Positions 11,001 through 22,517 of a DNA stretch of 64,000 nucleotides are shown piece after piece. Location: contig SJOL01008880.1 in NCBI GenBank assembly GCA_004794785.1, positions 332,189 through 396,188 of the forward strand, in the 5' to 3' direction. The first letter of the stretch is position 1; each line of letters opens with the position of its first letter. The notes under the pieces were generated by a model, which saw nothing but the letters and a program-made list of their open reading frames with translations, was not told where the DNA came from and did not search any database. This DNA is from Opisthorchis felineus (taxonomy: Eukaryota; Platyhelminthes; Trematoda; Opisthorchiida; Opisthorchiidae). The position numbers and the translations under genes were made by a program.

Positions 11001-14000
11001 AACCAGTGGATGCTCAGCTTCAAATGGCGCTGGCGCTGGACACCAGCGGGCCACAGCAACGTTAGGGTTGGTTGTCCACTCCTTTGCCGACGGATTAGCC
11101 CTGGGGGCTGCGTTCGCTTCCGAACAAGTCCAGTTGGAACTGGTCTTGTTTCTGGCCATTATACTTCACAAGGTAGATTGTATGACATATTTTCTTATTA
11201 TTGAACGTGTACTCATGCTCATATTAATTAGTTTCACTGCTTTTTCTTTGATCAACCGTGAGAAGGTTATAGACACGTGATTATATCGGAAGTGTAGTGC
11301 ACATGGAGTTCACAAAGTATGTGCTACTATTTACCCTAGGAATTGTAATTCTTTAGATTCTATTGGTGACTTGATGCACGTGGACCTGGGATGGAACCGT
11401 GTGAATTGTTTTTGTGCAACCGTCCTATCTTTTCTAGGACCTTTCAAGCTTAAAACCTGATCCATCGCGAAGAGACTGGACCTTACTATGGTGCAACGCT
11501 TTGCGTACCTTTAGCTATGCTAGAGAATGTCCATTCAGCATTCACATAGTCTCTCCTGCCGTGTTGGTCAGACAGCGTCCTACCGAACACGATCTCCTGA
11601 CCCAATAACTGTGGGGCCGCATCGTCCGTCTTGTAATGCCAGAGATCACGTTATCAAATAAACCCCCTACTGTCTCACTCAATAGTTGCATTCCTATGTA
11701 TTTTGAGGGACGTTGAGTATGCCAGTGATATTGCTGTCCTTGGATCAGACCATTTTGGAATCGAACTAGTTTAAATGATTCTGCTGCACAATTCGGTATG
11801 CGCTTCGCATTTGTGAGGTGCGAATTGTTACTTCATGCTTGCAGGTAAACCGATGGATGTGGTAGTCAAGTTTGTTTAGACGGACAAATGTATAGGTCCC
11901 GATGGAGTGGCGAAACATGAAATCACTTCCCGACTTGGGAATGCCAGGGCAGCGTTTACTAACACCCAACATTTGTGGCACCGATGTGACATTAGCCTGA
12001 CTACCAGGGGTTGAGTGTGCAACGCCGCGGTTTGATCTATCCTAATTTGTGAATCAAAGATGTGGCTGCTACCTGCGGAAAATCTTTGGGGACTTTGTTC
12101 GACCATCGATGTCTCCGAAACGTTGCGCGGGCCTAGTGAGGACACCAGATCAGTACTACTGAAGTATGCCAGATAGTTTTCTGGAAACTCACACTCCACA
12201 GATTACGCTGATTAGGTTATGTACTTCGTATGTCAGAGGACCGTTTGCCTCACAGAGTCCCCTTCCTCTAGCCGTGTATCGGCCTGTTAATGACTTGACA
12301 GCGAAGGATGAAAGCTCTTCCGAGTCATCCCAGTCAAGTTGGCAACTGCTGTCTCCCCGGATGGGGACGGCGGGGCGAGGCAAACCAATGGTTGGTGACC
12401 CTGACAGATATGGTTGCGTCACGCAGCCAATGGTGGTGTTGCATCGAAGCTATCGCCTTCGCTGCGTCGCTCGCAATCCCTGGCGTTCTGGACAATTAGA
12501 TCCATTTGTCGTCGATGCACAGATTGGCCATAGCTTCTGACGTATGGCTGTCATTCCGTTATATTACTTACCCTCAGTGAACGAAAATGTATCAGCTTCA
12601 ACGACTGAACTGAGCGATCTCGGCGATCTTCGGTGGTCAGTATTTCGGATGGACAGGTTTGGAATACACCAGCAGAGCTTTTCTAACGTGTTGCCATGCC
12701 TCTTTCACATGCTGCCTACCACTATCTGAGTCCATCCTAAGCGGTTTGAGGGTCTCGTATTGGTGTTTCGGAGACAAAACTATCGACGGATATGTTATCC
12801 GGAGCTTCAGCGACAACCCTGTCACAGAACAATGGTTAGAGGTCTTGTAGATGGATTGAGCACAGTGTCTCAGTTGAGGGGTAGCGAACAGACGAGTGTG
12901 AGGGTGGGTGAATGAAAATCCGCCAGGGCAAATCATACTTCCCGGTTGTTCATGGTGAGGAACAGGGCTTGTTTGAGGCACGAGATTTAACTTTAGTAAT
13001 TGAGCCTACGGTATCCTCGTTGACTAGACAAACTTCTAGCGATACTGCAGCCGCTCCGATGCCCCGTTTCGTGAGCTCAGTCTTCCGCGCACTATTGGAT
13101 GCCGGTCGACTCTGCCATCCGACTGCTTATTTCCGTAAAAACTCGCAATTTCTCTTCCTTATTTTTAGTGTCCACTTAATGTCTTTGAATTTTTAGAGGA
13201 CGACGTTTTTTGTCGAGAATTACCTACCCTCTTACACATCATGAAGTGTTCAGCTATGGTTGTAATGCAGGACATTTCAAGGCCTTAGGCCGTCAGAGCC
13301 ACCTATTTGTGGCATGTTAACTTTTTGCGCAAATCGTAATGATAATGGTGATCGAATTTAGCAACTCACTACAAAACATCAGTTGTTAGTGGTGCTGAGT
13401 TTTGTGGTTGAGTTGTCCGCTGAGCTTGGCAATTTTGTCGCAATCGTTTCGTCACCAATCCAGGTGACATCATCAATGCGTTGTTGTGAAACGGATCGGA
13501 GCCGCGCGTTGAGTAGTTGTGCGCGCGGGTTTATGTACGTGATTCCGAAGGGGATAACCGTCGATTACTATTACTTGCCTCTTTGGATAATCCTGTTCAT
13601 TGGATTCTCCATTCGTGTTCTGACTGCGAACTTAGACTCTGATTCGTATCTTGTGATCGTTGCCGGACTGGTCCCTCGGTTGATTCTGTCGCCTACACAG
13701 CTGTCACCTTGACGATAGGAAAATTGGATGTGGTAATATGGTTTCTCCTGTACATTTTGTGCAGTTGAGAGAGTTATTCATCGTCACACTGCATATTTGG
13801 CACAAGATGTATGCATATGAGTGTCGTAACCAGACATCCTAAAGCTATTGCTTGGCATTCCGGGTTCGACTCACCGTCTGCTAAGAGTGTGTTTGTACTA
13901 AACTCATAAAATAAAATAAAATATCGATTTCCTCTTTATTCAGCGGTTGCCACCGAGTTCCAGGCGAACAATACGGTTTTTGAGGTGTACTGATATCCTA

Positions 14001-17000
14001 CTGCTCAGATTTGGGATCTCTGGCAACAAAAACAATCGACGACAACGGCCATCTTTTGGATCTTATCGAGCGTTATTCTCTTCATATGTGAGGCAATCCA
14101 TAATACCCATTATTTTGTGATTGGACGTTTTCGTGCGAGATATTCTCCCCAAATACTGTGTTACTGCGGACAAACGACTTGGACAGAGGGGAAGCGTTCT
14201 TCGTCTTGAGGACTTCTCTTCAAAGGAGGCGAAGCACCACAAATCTGCATTCGATTGGCGTGGTACACGGTTTCACAATGGCTTTCAAGATTTTTGTAGT
14301 GGAAGAATAAATACGCAGCCTATTGGGTTTCTTGGTGAACCGAAAACAATTGACGATCAATGGAAGCGCACAGAAAACTTTCGGTTAACTCGGACAACCC
14401 TCCCCAAGTTGTGTAGAACGTTGGGAAACGTTAAACTCGGCAACCGGAACGTCATGAATATCACACCTTATTCTCACTATTGCCGTGTCTCGACTGACAC
14501 TTTTCAGTCGAGATTTCGTCTTGCGAGCGAAGTCAGCTTACCAAAAATCCGAGAATCACTGCATAGTTGCTTCATTCTTGTTGGGAATAATCAGCAGTGC
14601 GCGTCTCACTAATTTCTAGGAAATTGGAACCGGCGACCTACCGACTAGTGGTCCAGGTGTACTGTCTGGTCACCAGCGGGTAATCACTGATGGGGTTAAC
14701 TCCCAATTAGGTAATGCGCTACTCATCTTTAAATCACGCAGTTCACATCACGTGGCGGTGTGTTTAATGGCTGCTCGGGTGACGACTTCTTAAATTGAAC
14801 GTTCATGCAACTTGTGAATTGTTTTCCATGAGCTACTCATCTTTTGTCGAATAATAACCCATGTGGCGATGGACCTTCTCGACAAAGTCATTTCCTGTTT
14901 GTTCACTTGGCCGACAAGCAGACACTCCGGCAGTGTGAAATGTCGACGGCTCTTAAATAGATTTACTGCTGGTTGACTCACTCTAAGTGTTCCATAGAAG
15001 TACAATCTATGCTTTTCTTGAAGGAACACTACTCATAAGACTGCTGAAAACGCTTCGAAAGCCCAAGACTGTGCCTATCGGATGAACCCCAAGAAGATCA
15101 AAACCGATCGTCGGTTGTCGATCCGTTTTCAGCAACCTTATGAGTAGTGTTCCTTCGGGAAAATACACTGCTATACCTCGAACATCTTAGCAATTGGAAC
15201 ATGAGGCTGCTTTCGTGCAGCTCATTCATACCATTCATACGAGAGATTTAGCTGGGGTTAGTTTGAGTCTCCCTTGGACATCAGATTGGTGTGCAGTTGA
15301 GTGTATTTCGCGTATAGCGTACGTTGTTTACCATGGAGATTTTTATTTCATAAGAAGATACGTTATGACCTGTTTGTTCTTTTCACATCTCAGTACATCT
15401 CAGTTTGACTAATGGTATGTTCCTCAGAGGGGTTTCACTCAATCCCAGTTAGATGATGGAAACCCTGTATTATAAGACACAGTGATTCTGAACGGGAATC
15501 GACTGCCAGGCATTCAGGTTTACATACTACGAAGTGATAGAATAATGACTCCTGAGTGATTTACTGGCCCAATCAACCAACACGAACAGTCAAATTTTAG
15601 TGGTTCATTCACTTCGATATCAACATTAGAATACCGATCAGTTGGTTCAGGGAGCACTGGTCAACAATTTTCACCAACACATAGCTTCGTTGGTGAAAAT
15701 GTGTCTGGGGTCGACTAAAGCTTTCCAGGTTGCAGCTAACTTCGCGTCGTGAATGTGTTATACACGGTAACTTCACCATCAGTACAAGGATGGTAGCTAA
15801 TTACCATCCAGGGCTCATTTAACGGACATACTCATTTTCACACTGATCAATCATACCGTTATCGATCCAGCGCGTCACACACGGGCACTTGGAACATTTT
15901 GGTCAGTGGTCGTTCTTCATTTGTGGATTGTATTGGAGCGAATAGGTACGATTGAATTTAAAGCTGTATAATGTTCTAGTATGCGATCATTCGGTTCAGC
16001 CTTCCGGAACTCAACAGTAGTTTGATCGATGTGTGGCTTCACGTGGTCGCTAGTTCTTGCCAAAATTCACGTTCACAGAACCTTTACGGAACGAATATTG
16101 TCATCGCAAATGCTACAATTCGCCATTGCGGAGCGTTATGGTTTTGTTGATCCCAATGCAAATCGTTTTTAATGGTCAAACGGGACACAGCTACTGTGTA
16201 CCAATGGATTGTATAGTTCAAATATTACATGTACTTCAAAAGTCAACGCTATCTGTACAAACTTTGAAAAATCTAAAGCGGGTGGGTGCGCTGTTCCCAA
16301 GGTGTGATGATGGCATTTTGGACGCATCAGAGTTCAACAGAAGGAGGTACAGTAATAGCTCTGGAATAAACATCCCTGAGAGATTACAAGATGTTTTCCC
16401 GACGGAACTGTTTCCCTGTGGAACGGGGATTAATAGGAACCACATCATATGTCGTCTACTCGGGTGTTTTTATTGCATATAAGGAGCGTACTCCAGATGA
16501 TCAGTGTACCTTGCAGCATGTCTTTCGTTCACTTATCCTAGTACGGCACAGTGTTCTCCATCATCCCATACTTAGACTTGATAAGCCACGTTGATCAGCA
16601 ATCGCAGTTTTCCTCGACTTTAAGGGAGCTTTCAACTCTGAGGATAGATTGGCTGTTTTGAATATTACTGTTCAGAGACTGATGCCCTTGAGCTTCGTGA
16701 ATATCCTTTGTGCCGGGTACACAGCAACCTGTCTCAAAGCTTTTTCACAACTAGTTGAGTTCGTCGTCCGTTCTCACTTTTTGCTCATTTTTGTCGTCAT
16801 GTTACCGTGAGATGGCTCAGTGGTTGGAGCACGGATTTACTGACCGGAAGGTCCGTGGTTCGAACTTGACCTCTGCATCTCGATTTCCCCTGTCTAGGCT
16901 TGGGCAACCTGGCAGTATCCAAGCCCTCGTGCTTCCTTCAGGTGGCATGGCAGCTAGGCACCGAAAGAGCGTTACAGCTGAACGATTACCGTGAATTGCA

Positions 17001-20000
17001 CATTCAAAGAGACTATAGATCTGGATATCGATATCACATCTGGAGAGAGATTAATGGATCAGAATTATACGGAAGAAATCTTTTTGTTTGGTGATCATTT
17101 GTCCGCGCAAAGTACTTTAACCGGAATATCGGAGATGATCCCATCTTTTGGCGTGCCTTTAGCAACGTTACGCCAAAAAATCTTATTTCAAGGTTTCCCA
17201 TCCCTTGCGCTCTTCTGAAACTTTACAATGAAGAGCTTGAGCTTTTTGACCGACCCACATAGCTTAGCAGCTGCATATACCGTGACTGTACTGTAACAGA
17301 TAAGGTTAATGAGCGGATAATCACGGTGCGAGCAGCGTTCGCCTAGTCAAGTCATTTTTGTGCACCAGAAATAATTTTCGCTGATGCTAAAGGGCTCCAT
17401 ATACGGGGCAGCTATAAAAGCAGTCTTAGGTTATGTTTCCTCCGATCCGAAAAGCAAACCGACCACCGGTGTCTGTTTCCTTGTAAGGACACGGGGCTTC
17501 TTCGCACTAGATCCCTACCATTCCCTCTTCTTTCCAATCTTTACTGCGTTTTTTTAATAGCCCTATGGCAGTTAAGTGCCGGTCTATATTGCTGGTGTAT
17601 TGCTTTCGGTGGTGATGTAAAAATTAGAAGAATGGTGGTGGTGGTGGTGGGGGAGGGGGAACTCGGAAAGTGTTCAGTTATCGTGCACTGCTTCATCTTG
17701 TCCCCAAGCGTACAACCGGTATATCAGCCGTGGACTGTTGCAGCGAATGGCGCTTTGTGCGTATTCAGGGATAACTTATCGAATAAGCTAATTCAAGACC
17801 AAAGACGTTCACCAACGTGGGAGGTTAGTTTAGCAACTGTGCTCATGATGCAAGCTTTTTAATGTGATGATCAACTTATACACCTGGGTTAGTGGCCTAT
17901 GGCGTTTCTATTGTCGTATCCCCTCTTCAAGTAAATCAGTTGCGTGGGAACCAGAACTTGTCTCCTTCATTCTGTGGAAGGGTTACCGTATAGGAGTGCT
18001 GTATATACAAACGGACTAGTTCGCTGTTCCCCAAAGAGGGGGATATCGTTTCCGGACCGAGGAGCTGGACAGGTGGGAGTATTGGGAACATGCTTACTAC
18101 CGCGGATATTAATGCGTACTTAATATGTTAATTCCGTTCATTTGTCCCGTCTTTCAGGTCGAGCTCAACTTGTACAGCACCGCTTCATCGGCCGCGGTGG
18201 CTGGTCTCTGCATTAGGATGAGTCGGCTTTAGTGATACCCTCAGCAGGTGAATAAGCTTTTGTGAACAGGAGAGGTCTAGGCTCGTTACTGTCAAACAAC
18301 CTATTAAAATTGACCCATTTGACTGCGAGCGTCCGCTGATGTCATTGCTGTCAATTTTGCGAGTATCATGCTTGCTAGGTCTATTTTCTTACAGAGTGTC
18401 TTGAGTTGGTTGCGCGCTACTCCGTGGCTGTGGAAACTGATCAGCGAAATTTGCTGCATGCATGGCTGATTTGACGATACACTAAATGCTCTGCTAGCTT
18501 GATATGTTCGCTGTTGTATAAATATCGCCAATGGATGTTTTTTTGTGGGTTCCAGGTAACGATCTCTTCGCTCACTGTATGATGCGGTTGTAGTTTTGCA
18601 CACCTCAGTGTTTGGATGTGCTGAAAAACCGTCCACGGAAATTCAGTCTTCTGCAGTTGAAAATCCTATTTTCAGGCTTCAGTGGTTTCACGAACAAACT
18701 CACAGGCAGTACGACCAACAACCTGTGCTTTTGGGATGGGAAAATTGAGGACCAACGCCGGAGTCTTGTTACTTTTTGAGAAGAATGTTCGTTGTTTTTT
18801 GGGGGGTGCTGGAATTTTCGCTGGCATAGTTGAGTTACGTTTCATGCGATCTCACTGAAGTTATCTTGGTCTCTTCCTGAAAGCTACTACGTGTTCCGCT
18901 TGAAAGCGTGACTGCGTCCCGTCTTGTGAAACTGCTTGTTCATGGTACACCACACACTTTTGGAAACCACACATGCGTTGTTCACCAGGCTATTTAAGTT
19001 GGAACTGTCTCATTTATTTGGGGCTTTCATGTTTTTCATCGCAGTATCCAATATGACAGTGTTATTCAGACCGATAAGTCTTTTGACATCTTGGTCATAA
19101 CAGACATTTTTTCATTCTGTGTTCATTGTGAGCTCAATTGGGAGTCTTGACTGCACACTGTCCTGTTCACTCGATTTTCCTCCGTTTTCGGTTATTGGCA
19201 TGCCCTATTTGTGCGTGACAACTTTCCTTCAACCTTTCAGATTCCCGCAGCATTCGGCCTCTGTTGTTACCTCATTCATGAGGGTTTTTCCCGTGACGCA
19301 ATTCGAATTCATCTGATCATTTTTGCCGCGGCTTCCCCCTTGGCTGCCCTGTTGACCTATGTCTGCCTCGCTTGGTCCGCTGTTGACCAGGTATGTTCTT
19401 CAAGTGTTTTCTTCTACACTCACCCTGTGTTGCCTGAAACAATATCACTGAATAATTTACCCAGGTTTGTTTGAGTTTACAATGTCTTCGTAAACATTCT
19501 TTCTCCTTGTTATCAGTGCACAATGTGGTCTGGTGAATGGTTTTGTCTTCATATCCCTTTACGTCCTTGTTTTTGAGAGAAAAGGAATGTATATTATTTG
19601 AACGGCGGGGGCGGATACCAATTTGGAAATGATCATGATTCATATTTGGGTACTCAAGGGTCCAATTTCGCAACCAAACAGAGGTAATGAGGGATTTTTG
19701 AGGCGGCTACTGCACCGCTATTTGAGGTAACTGGTAAGTTACCGTTCAGAATAGCCACAACAACCATGGTTTTTCACTGTGTCAGAAAACTCAGACGATT
19801 CATTTAAATGCCCACATATTCACTTGTTCCGTTTGAAGGATGCTCAACTAGCTTTGGTACAGTAATGGTCAGATGTACCTACATGACGTGTCCATTGACT
19901 GACAAGCATAAGGAAGAAATGTGTTTCTTCTTCACCGCAACTTCCTTCTGAGACAGCTGATTGGTAGCCGTTCGGTTTCACTATTGTGCTCTGCTTCGGT

Positions 20001-22517
20001 GTCGTCTAGACCAAGATCTATCTCGCTATATTTAGTGTTTTTTCAGTAGCTTCGCACTTGACCATCCTGCTCGCGTCTCACACCGAGACAGACATTCCTC
20101 ACCGATCCTGTCTCCGTTTTGGGAACAAGTGATTCGGCACGCCAAATGGCTTCATATGTTCCCAGTCAAGCACAGCTTGTTGTCGCATGGGTCAAAAACT
20201 TCGGCAAATTGAGATTTGTGCCGCCGCAATTCTGCAAGCCTATTTACAGTGGCAACCATAAAAAGCAATACGGATAGAATGAGCCAGTCGCCCTTGAGAA
20301 TGTACTGACATTCCGGGTGTACTTATCGCGCAGAGACTGTAGAAAGTAGATTCCTGCAGCTTGTAAATGCTAGACAATGGGTCGTGTGATCAACTACACC
20401 AACATCTTCACTAGTCTCAGTGAAGACGAAGGTCTTCTTGTGGCAAGACGTTTCAGAATCTGACAACATCCTTACAATAAAAACGGATTCCGGTTCTCTA
20501 GCCATTTGATTCTATTGTCTCGTCTGTGATGGCGCTCAATCACGCATGCGGATGAGCTAGATATGACCGTATTGTACTGGATTTTAGACCCCTACACCCA
20601 AACACTGCTAGGAGCACAGCCTTGTGGTTTTCCAGCAATCCACACACACACATATATTTCGGCAAGTGATACTGAACATGGAGGTTTATGAAGTCGGTAA
20701 TTCAATTGTGCATCTGCTGGTCTGTGAGGTTTAAGCATTTTGACGGCATTATGAGCGCCAGCTGTTAGATGTTGCTTTGGGCACTACGTACTTGGAGATA
20801 AACCATGAAGTAACTCCGGATCTTTGCCTGAACTCTGTAGCATCGTTCGCCCCCTTCTAAGTTGAGTTACTTCAGCAAACAACAGGTGCAGCTCTCGATA
20901 TACTTTCTGTTACCAATCTACAGATAAATCATGACGGTCAGTAGCAGTTTGGACGTTCCTCATCAGAACCTCTTCGAGAGGCGGCAACAAGAGGGTGGTT
21001 CCTTGTGACGTTCATCGTTCTAGGTTTTATAGGCTTTTTACCAGGTCAGCCTGGTTAGACCATCATACTGGCAAACGAACTACACTTCTAAATTGCTTTG
21101 GTTGAAGTAACACCGTATCTCAGAACAGAATGAGAATGACGTGAATGTGAATTCTACAAATTTCGCAACCACCTTTGACAAATCAAATATCATCCAGCAG
21201 GTTCCAAGCGTCCATGGCTGTATCTGAGTGGGAATTCTTCGCAGACGAGTTGGTCAGTCGGCATGACCAGAACAATTACTGGGTCTTTGCTCGAGGTATC
21301 GAACAAACCAATCATTTTAGTCAAGAATGGACTCTCTAACCTGTCCAGATGGGGCCATTTGGGTGCGTCCAGCGTGCGCCGGTAGAGTGTTGGTAACCCG
21401 CTCGCGCCAGGTGTCCGGAGTTCAAACCCCAACACGACCAAAAATACGCACTGCTAGTGGGCTCAAATAAGGACGAAACTCGAGTCCAATGCCCTCTCCC
21501 GTTTGGTGTGAACTCATCAGAATAATTGCGCCAGGTCAGGAAGCGGACTGTCTAAACGAGAATGATGTGAATATATCAGTTCCCTGGTTCCGTCCCCGAC
21601 TAAACATTGCGAAGGATCATTCGTATGACGTGGAAGCAGAATAGAAACCATTTGGTTGGGGATATTCGGTGATACGCGGCCAAATCTTATGAGTACGCTG
21701 TGCAGTTGCCTTTCGCGTCGATGATAGGTTCCGACGAATAATAGCTTCTTGTCCGTCGATTTGAGGTTTGCATCAAAAGGGGGGGGGGCGGCGGACACAC
21801 GGCACAACCTGTTTCCTATTTAGTCATATGCATTTTCATTGTGAAAAAAATCTCTTGTTTTCCATAGTATTTTGCATTAACTGTTTCGTTCCAAGCTAGC
21901 CAAAATGTCTATTCTTGTATTAGAGCTTGACAAAGATTTAGAGGGTACCTTGAACTCACATGTGCCCATTTTTATGTGGAGATGAACAGACGGGCAAGGC
22001 TCTCACCACAGTCCCCGAATACCTTTTGTGGATTTCGACGAATAAGAATTTCGTTGTGTTTGTGTTAGATAGATTATATGAATGTTTATGAAACACGTAT
22101 GAAGTGCAGTGATCTGTCGCATCATTCACGAAAGTTCATCTTGTATCTGTTCCGCAGGCTGCTTCCCAAGCTGCGATAAAAACAGGTTTTGCTCTTTTGC
22201 TTTCTGGTGGAACATTCCTGTATGTGGCCGCGTCTCACATTCTTCCCGAGATTATCCAAGCTCACTCAGCTGGCCAGGAAGGGGACTCACGAAAACAGAC
22301 TGGCATCCCGGAAAATGCGAATCCATCCGACTATACTTTGTACACGATGGGCTCCCAGGACCCAGTTATCGGTTACAACAAATCTTCATCTGCTTCCAGT
22401 TGCTCGAATGTTGCTGCACCTGGAACATCAGTTCCCCGCCTTCGTCTACCAGATCTGTTTGTTCTTACTGCCGGGGCAATTGTCCCTGTGTTTTTCAGTC
22501 TGGGACACAGCCATTAA
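4923..22517 (+). CDS. SLC39A9: Zinc transporter ZIP9 (SLC39A9-like), complete five-exon gene
   Basis: Coding exons are 4923-5009, 6474-6644, 10663-11172, 19241-19390 and 22158-22517 (stop TAA). All junctions are GT-AG and all four introns are phase 0; the spliced product is 425 residues. The family moves Zn2+ into the cytosol and works at Golgi/plasma membranes. Visible in order: TM1 ([11 protein letters not shown], res 14-27), TM2 ([20 protein letters not shown]), a His-containing loop (TEHTHD), TM3 ([13 protein letters not shown]), TM4 with the ZIP metal motif [12 protein letters not shown] (H225, D229), TM5 split by intron 3 (ILHK, then IPAAFGL), a helix ending in an HILPE motif, and a last TM ending FSLGHSH, the same kind of tail as vertebrate ZIP9 (GHQH). 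It is longer than human ZIP9 (about 307 aa) because three loops are enlarged. The start ATG gives an N-terminus that aligns with the family. No AATAAA was noticed just downstream. Family assignment is near certain; transport activity is inferred. Confidence 0.95.
5010..6473 (+). other. SLC39A9 intron 1
   Basis: Apart from the SINE, only short open frames; nothing else recognised. Confidence 0.8.
5070..5254 (-). mobile_element. SINE family A, full length (SLC39A9 intron 1)
   Basis: Contains the reverse-complemented B box, body and tail. Flanked by the 13-bp duplication ggtcagtgataat at 5057-5069 and 5255-5267. Tail faces ATT-rich sequence. Confidence 0.92.
6474..6644 (+). CDS. SLC39A9: SLC39A9 exon 2 (TM2 and His-rich loop)
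   Basis: Acceptor ccccctttcag, donor gtgagt at 6645, 57 codons, phase 0 on both sides. It carries [18 protein letters not shown] and the PEGVHSLY motif diagnostic of ZIP9, then a hydrophilic loop with four His (residues 64-86). Confidence 0.95.
7100..7160 (+). repeat. (ATC)n-linked repeat family, copy
   Basis: catcatcatcatcatcattgacagc then acatcagtgttcaacact, matching copies at 3.91 (-), 31.52 and 57.79 kb. Confidence 0.7.
7270..7440 (-). mobile_element. LINE C-terminal fragment
   Basis: The minus strand reads [20 protein letters not shown], the conserved HxxLRWxGHVLRMPxHRLP block of the LINE family found at 60.5 kb and elsewhere. Confidence 0.7.
8620..8840 (+). mobile_element. Ty3/gypsy RT fragment
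   Basis: YFSSIDLKG followed, after a frameshift, by [10 protein letters not shown], matching the gypsy RT block YFSxIDLxxAYLQIPLD. Upstream TLSDYPLTL may be the DYRxLN region. Decayed. Confidence 0.6.
10102..10276 (-). mobile_element. SINE family A (SLC39A9 intron 2)
   Basis: Full body, B box and tail in reverse orientation; 10-bp duplication cagatgagta at 10092-10101 and 10277-10286. The A-box end looks slightly shortened. Confidence 0.9.
10663..11172 (+). CDS. SLC39A9: SLC39A9 exon 3 (TM3, Cys-rich loop, TM4, start of TM5)
   Basis: 170 codons between acceptor gttcgcag and donor gtagat. It begins with a Pro/Ala/Gln-rich loop, then TM3 ending FVDQLGN, then an unusual Cys-rich segment (seven Cys, including CCTC and CC pairs, about residues 169-205) not found in vertebrate ZIP9, then the catalytic HSFADG helix and the HK that begins the second metal-binding helix. 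Confidence 0.95.
11400..12850 (+). mobile_element. LINE 3' half, same family as 1-1.76 kb, without SINE
   Basis: Starts weakly (GTTGAGTATGCCAGTGATATT gives a YASDI-like RT box near 11714) and runs in parallel with 540-1760: the ctccacagattacgctgatt, tggtgaccctgacag and ttacttaccctcagtgaacga blocks are all shared. At the homologous SINE site (about 12055-12080) no insertion is present. Confidence 0.75.
13383..13560 (-). repeat. Repeat with hammerhead-like core (copy 1)
   Basis: The minus strand reads tgatgatgtcacc, a loop, ggtgacgaaac: a 6-bp stem (13451-13456 with 13463-13468) between UGAUGA and GAAAC. Shares about 70 bp with 51.17-51.33 kb. The first core base is T instead of C here. Confidence 0.6.
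14545..14680 (-). repeat. tRNA-like repeat family B, copy
   Basis: The reverse complement reads ggtcgccggttccaat (B-box-like), then cgcactgctgattattccca and gcagtgattct, matching the better copies at 46.4 and 46.7 kb. Confidence 0.6.
15021..15155. repeat. 32-bp inverted repeat with 71-bp loop
   Basis: Arm 15021-15052 (aaggaacactactcataag then ctgctgaaaacg) is the reverse complement of 15124-15155 at 30 of 32 positions. The loop contains a small hairpin, aaccga/tcggtt. Confidence 0.85.
16380..16750 (+). mobile_element. LINE RT fragment
   Basis: Reads [20 protein letters not shown] and PLSFVNIL, the RT block xVFLDxxxAFDSxDRxxLW. Upstream TLQHVFRS fits the usual QIFTLRQ. Frame is broken. Confidence 0.75.
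16811..16985 (+). mobile_element. SINE family A (SLC39A9 intron 3)
   Basis: A box atggctcagtggttgg, B box ggttcgaacttg, body and gctgaacgat tail; 9-bp duplication ttaccgtga at 16802-16810 and 16986-16994. Confidence 0.9.
19241..19390 (+). CDS. SLC39A9: SLC39A9 exon 4 (TM5-TM6)
   Basis: 50 codons, acceptor caacctttcag, donor gtatgt. It encodes [19 protein letters not shown] and a following helix ([20 protein letters not shown]), matching the PAAFGL...RNRIRKHLLVFALAAP region of ZIP9. Phase 0 at both ends. Confidence 0.95.
19391..22157 (+). other. SLC39A9 intron 4
   Basis: One tRNA-like repeat B copy (21360-21510); a poly-G run at 21780. No other recognisable element or gene. Confidence 0.7.
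21360..21510 (+). repeat. tRNA-like repeat family B, copy
   Basis: B-box-like gagttcaaacccc, then cgcactgctagtgggctcaaataaggacgaaac, which parallels the copy at 46.7 kb. Confidence 0.65.
22158..22517 (+). CDS. SLC39A9: SLC39A9 exon 5 (last two TMs, stop)
   Basis: 119 codons plus TAA at 22515-22517. It encodes [19 protein letters not shown] and LPE, an enlarged Ser/Gly-rich loop of about 60 residues, and a final TM ending in GHSH. Acceptor tctgttccgcag. Confidence 0.95.
   Translation, partial: AASQAAIKTGFALLLSGGTFLYVAASHILPEIIQAHSAGQEGDSRKQTGIPENANPSDYTLYTMGSQDPVIGYNKSSSASSCSNVAAPGTSVPRLRLPDLFVLTAGAIVPVFFSLGHSH

Larger units (their letters stand above)
11173..19240 (+). other. SLC39A9 intron 3 (8.1 kb)
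   Basis: The largest intron of the gene. Holds LINE copies at 11.4-12.85 and 16.4-16.75 kb, a hammerhead-like repeat at 13.4 kb, a tRNA-like repeat at 14.55-14.68 kb, an inverted repeat at 15.02-15.16 kb and a SINE at 16.8 kb. A 163-codon open frame at 14121-14612 lacks an ATG start and any family resemblance. 17.0-19.2 kb holds a (GTG)n run near 17633 and nothing else recognised. Confidence 0.8.

Noticed and set aside
14121..14612. 163-codon open frame in SLC39A9 intron 3
   Set aside because: Starts at TTG, no recognisable domain, and its end overlaps a tRNA-like repeat copy; lies wholly in an intron.
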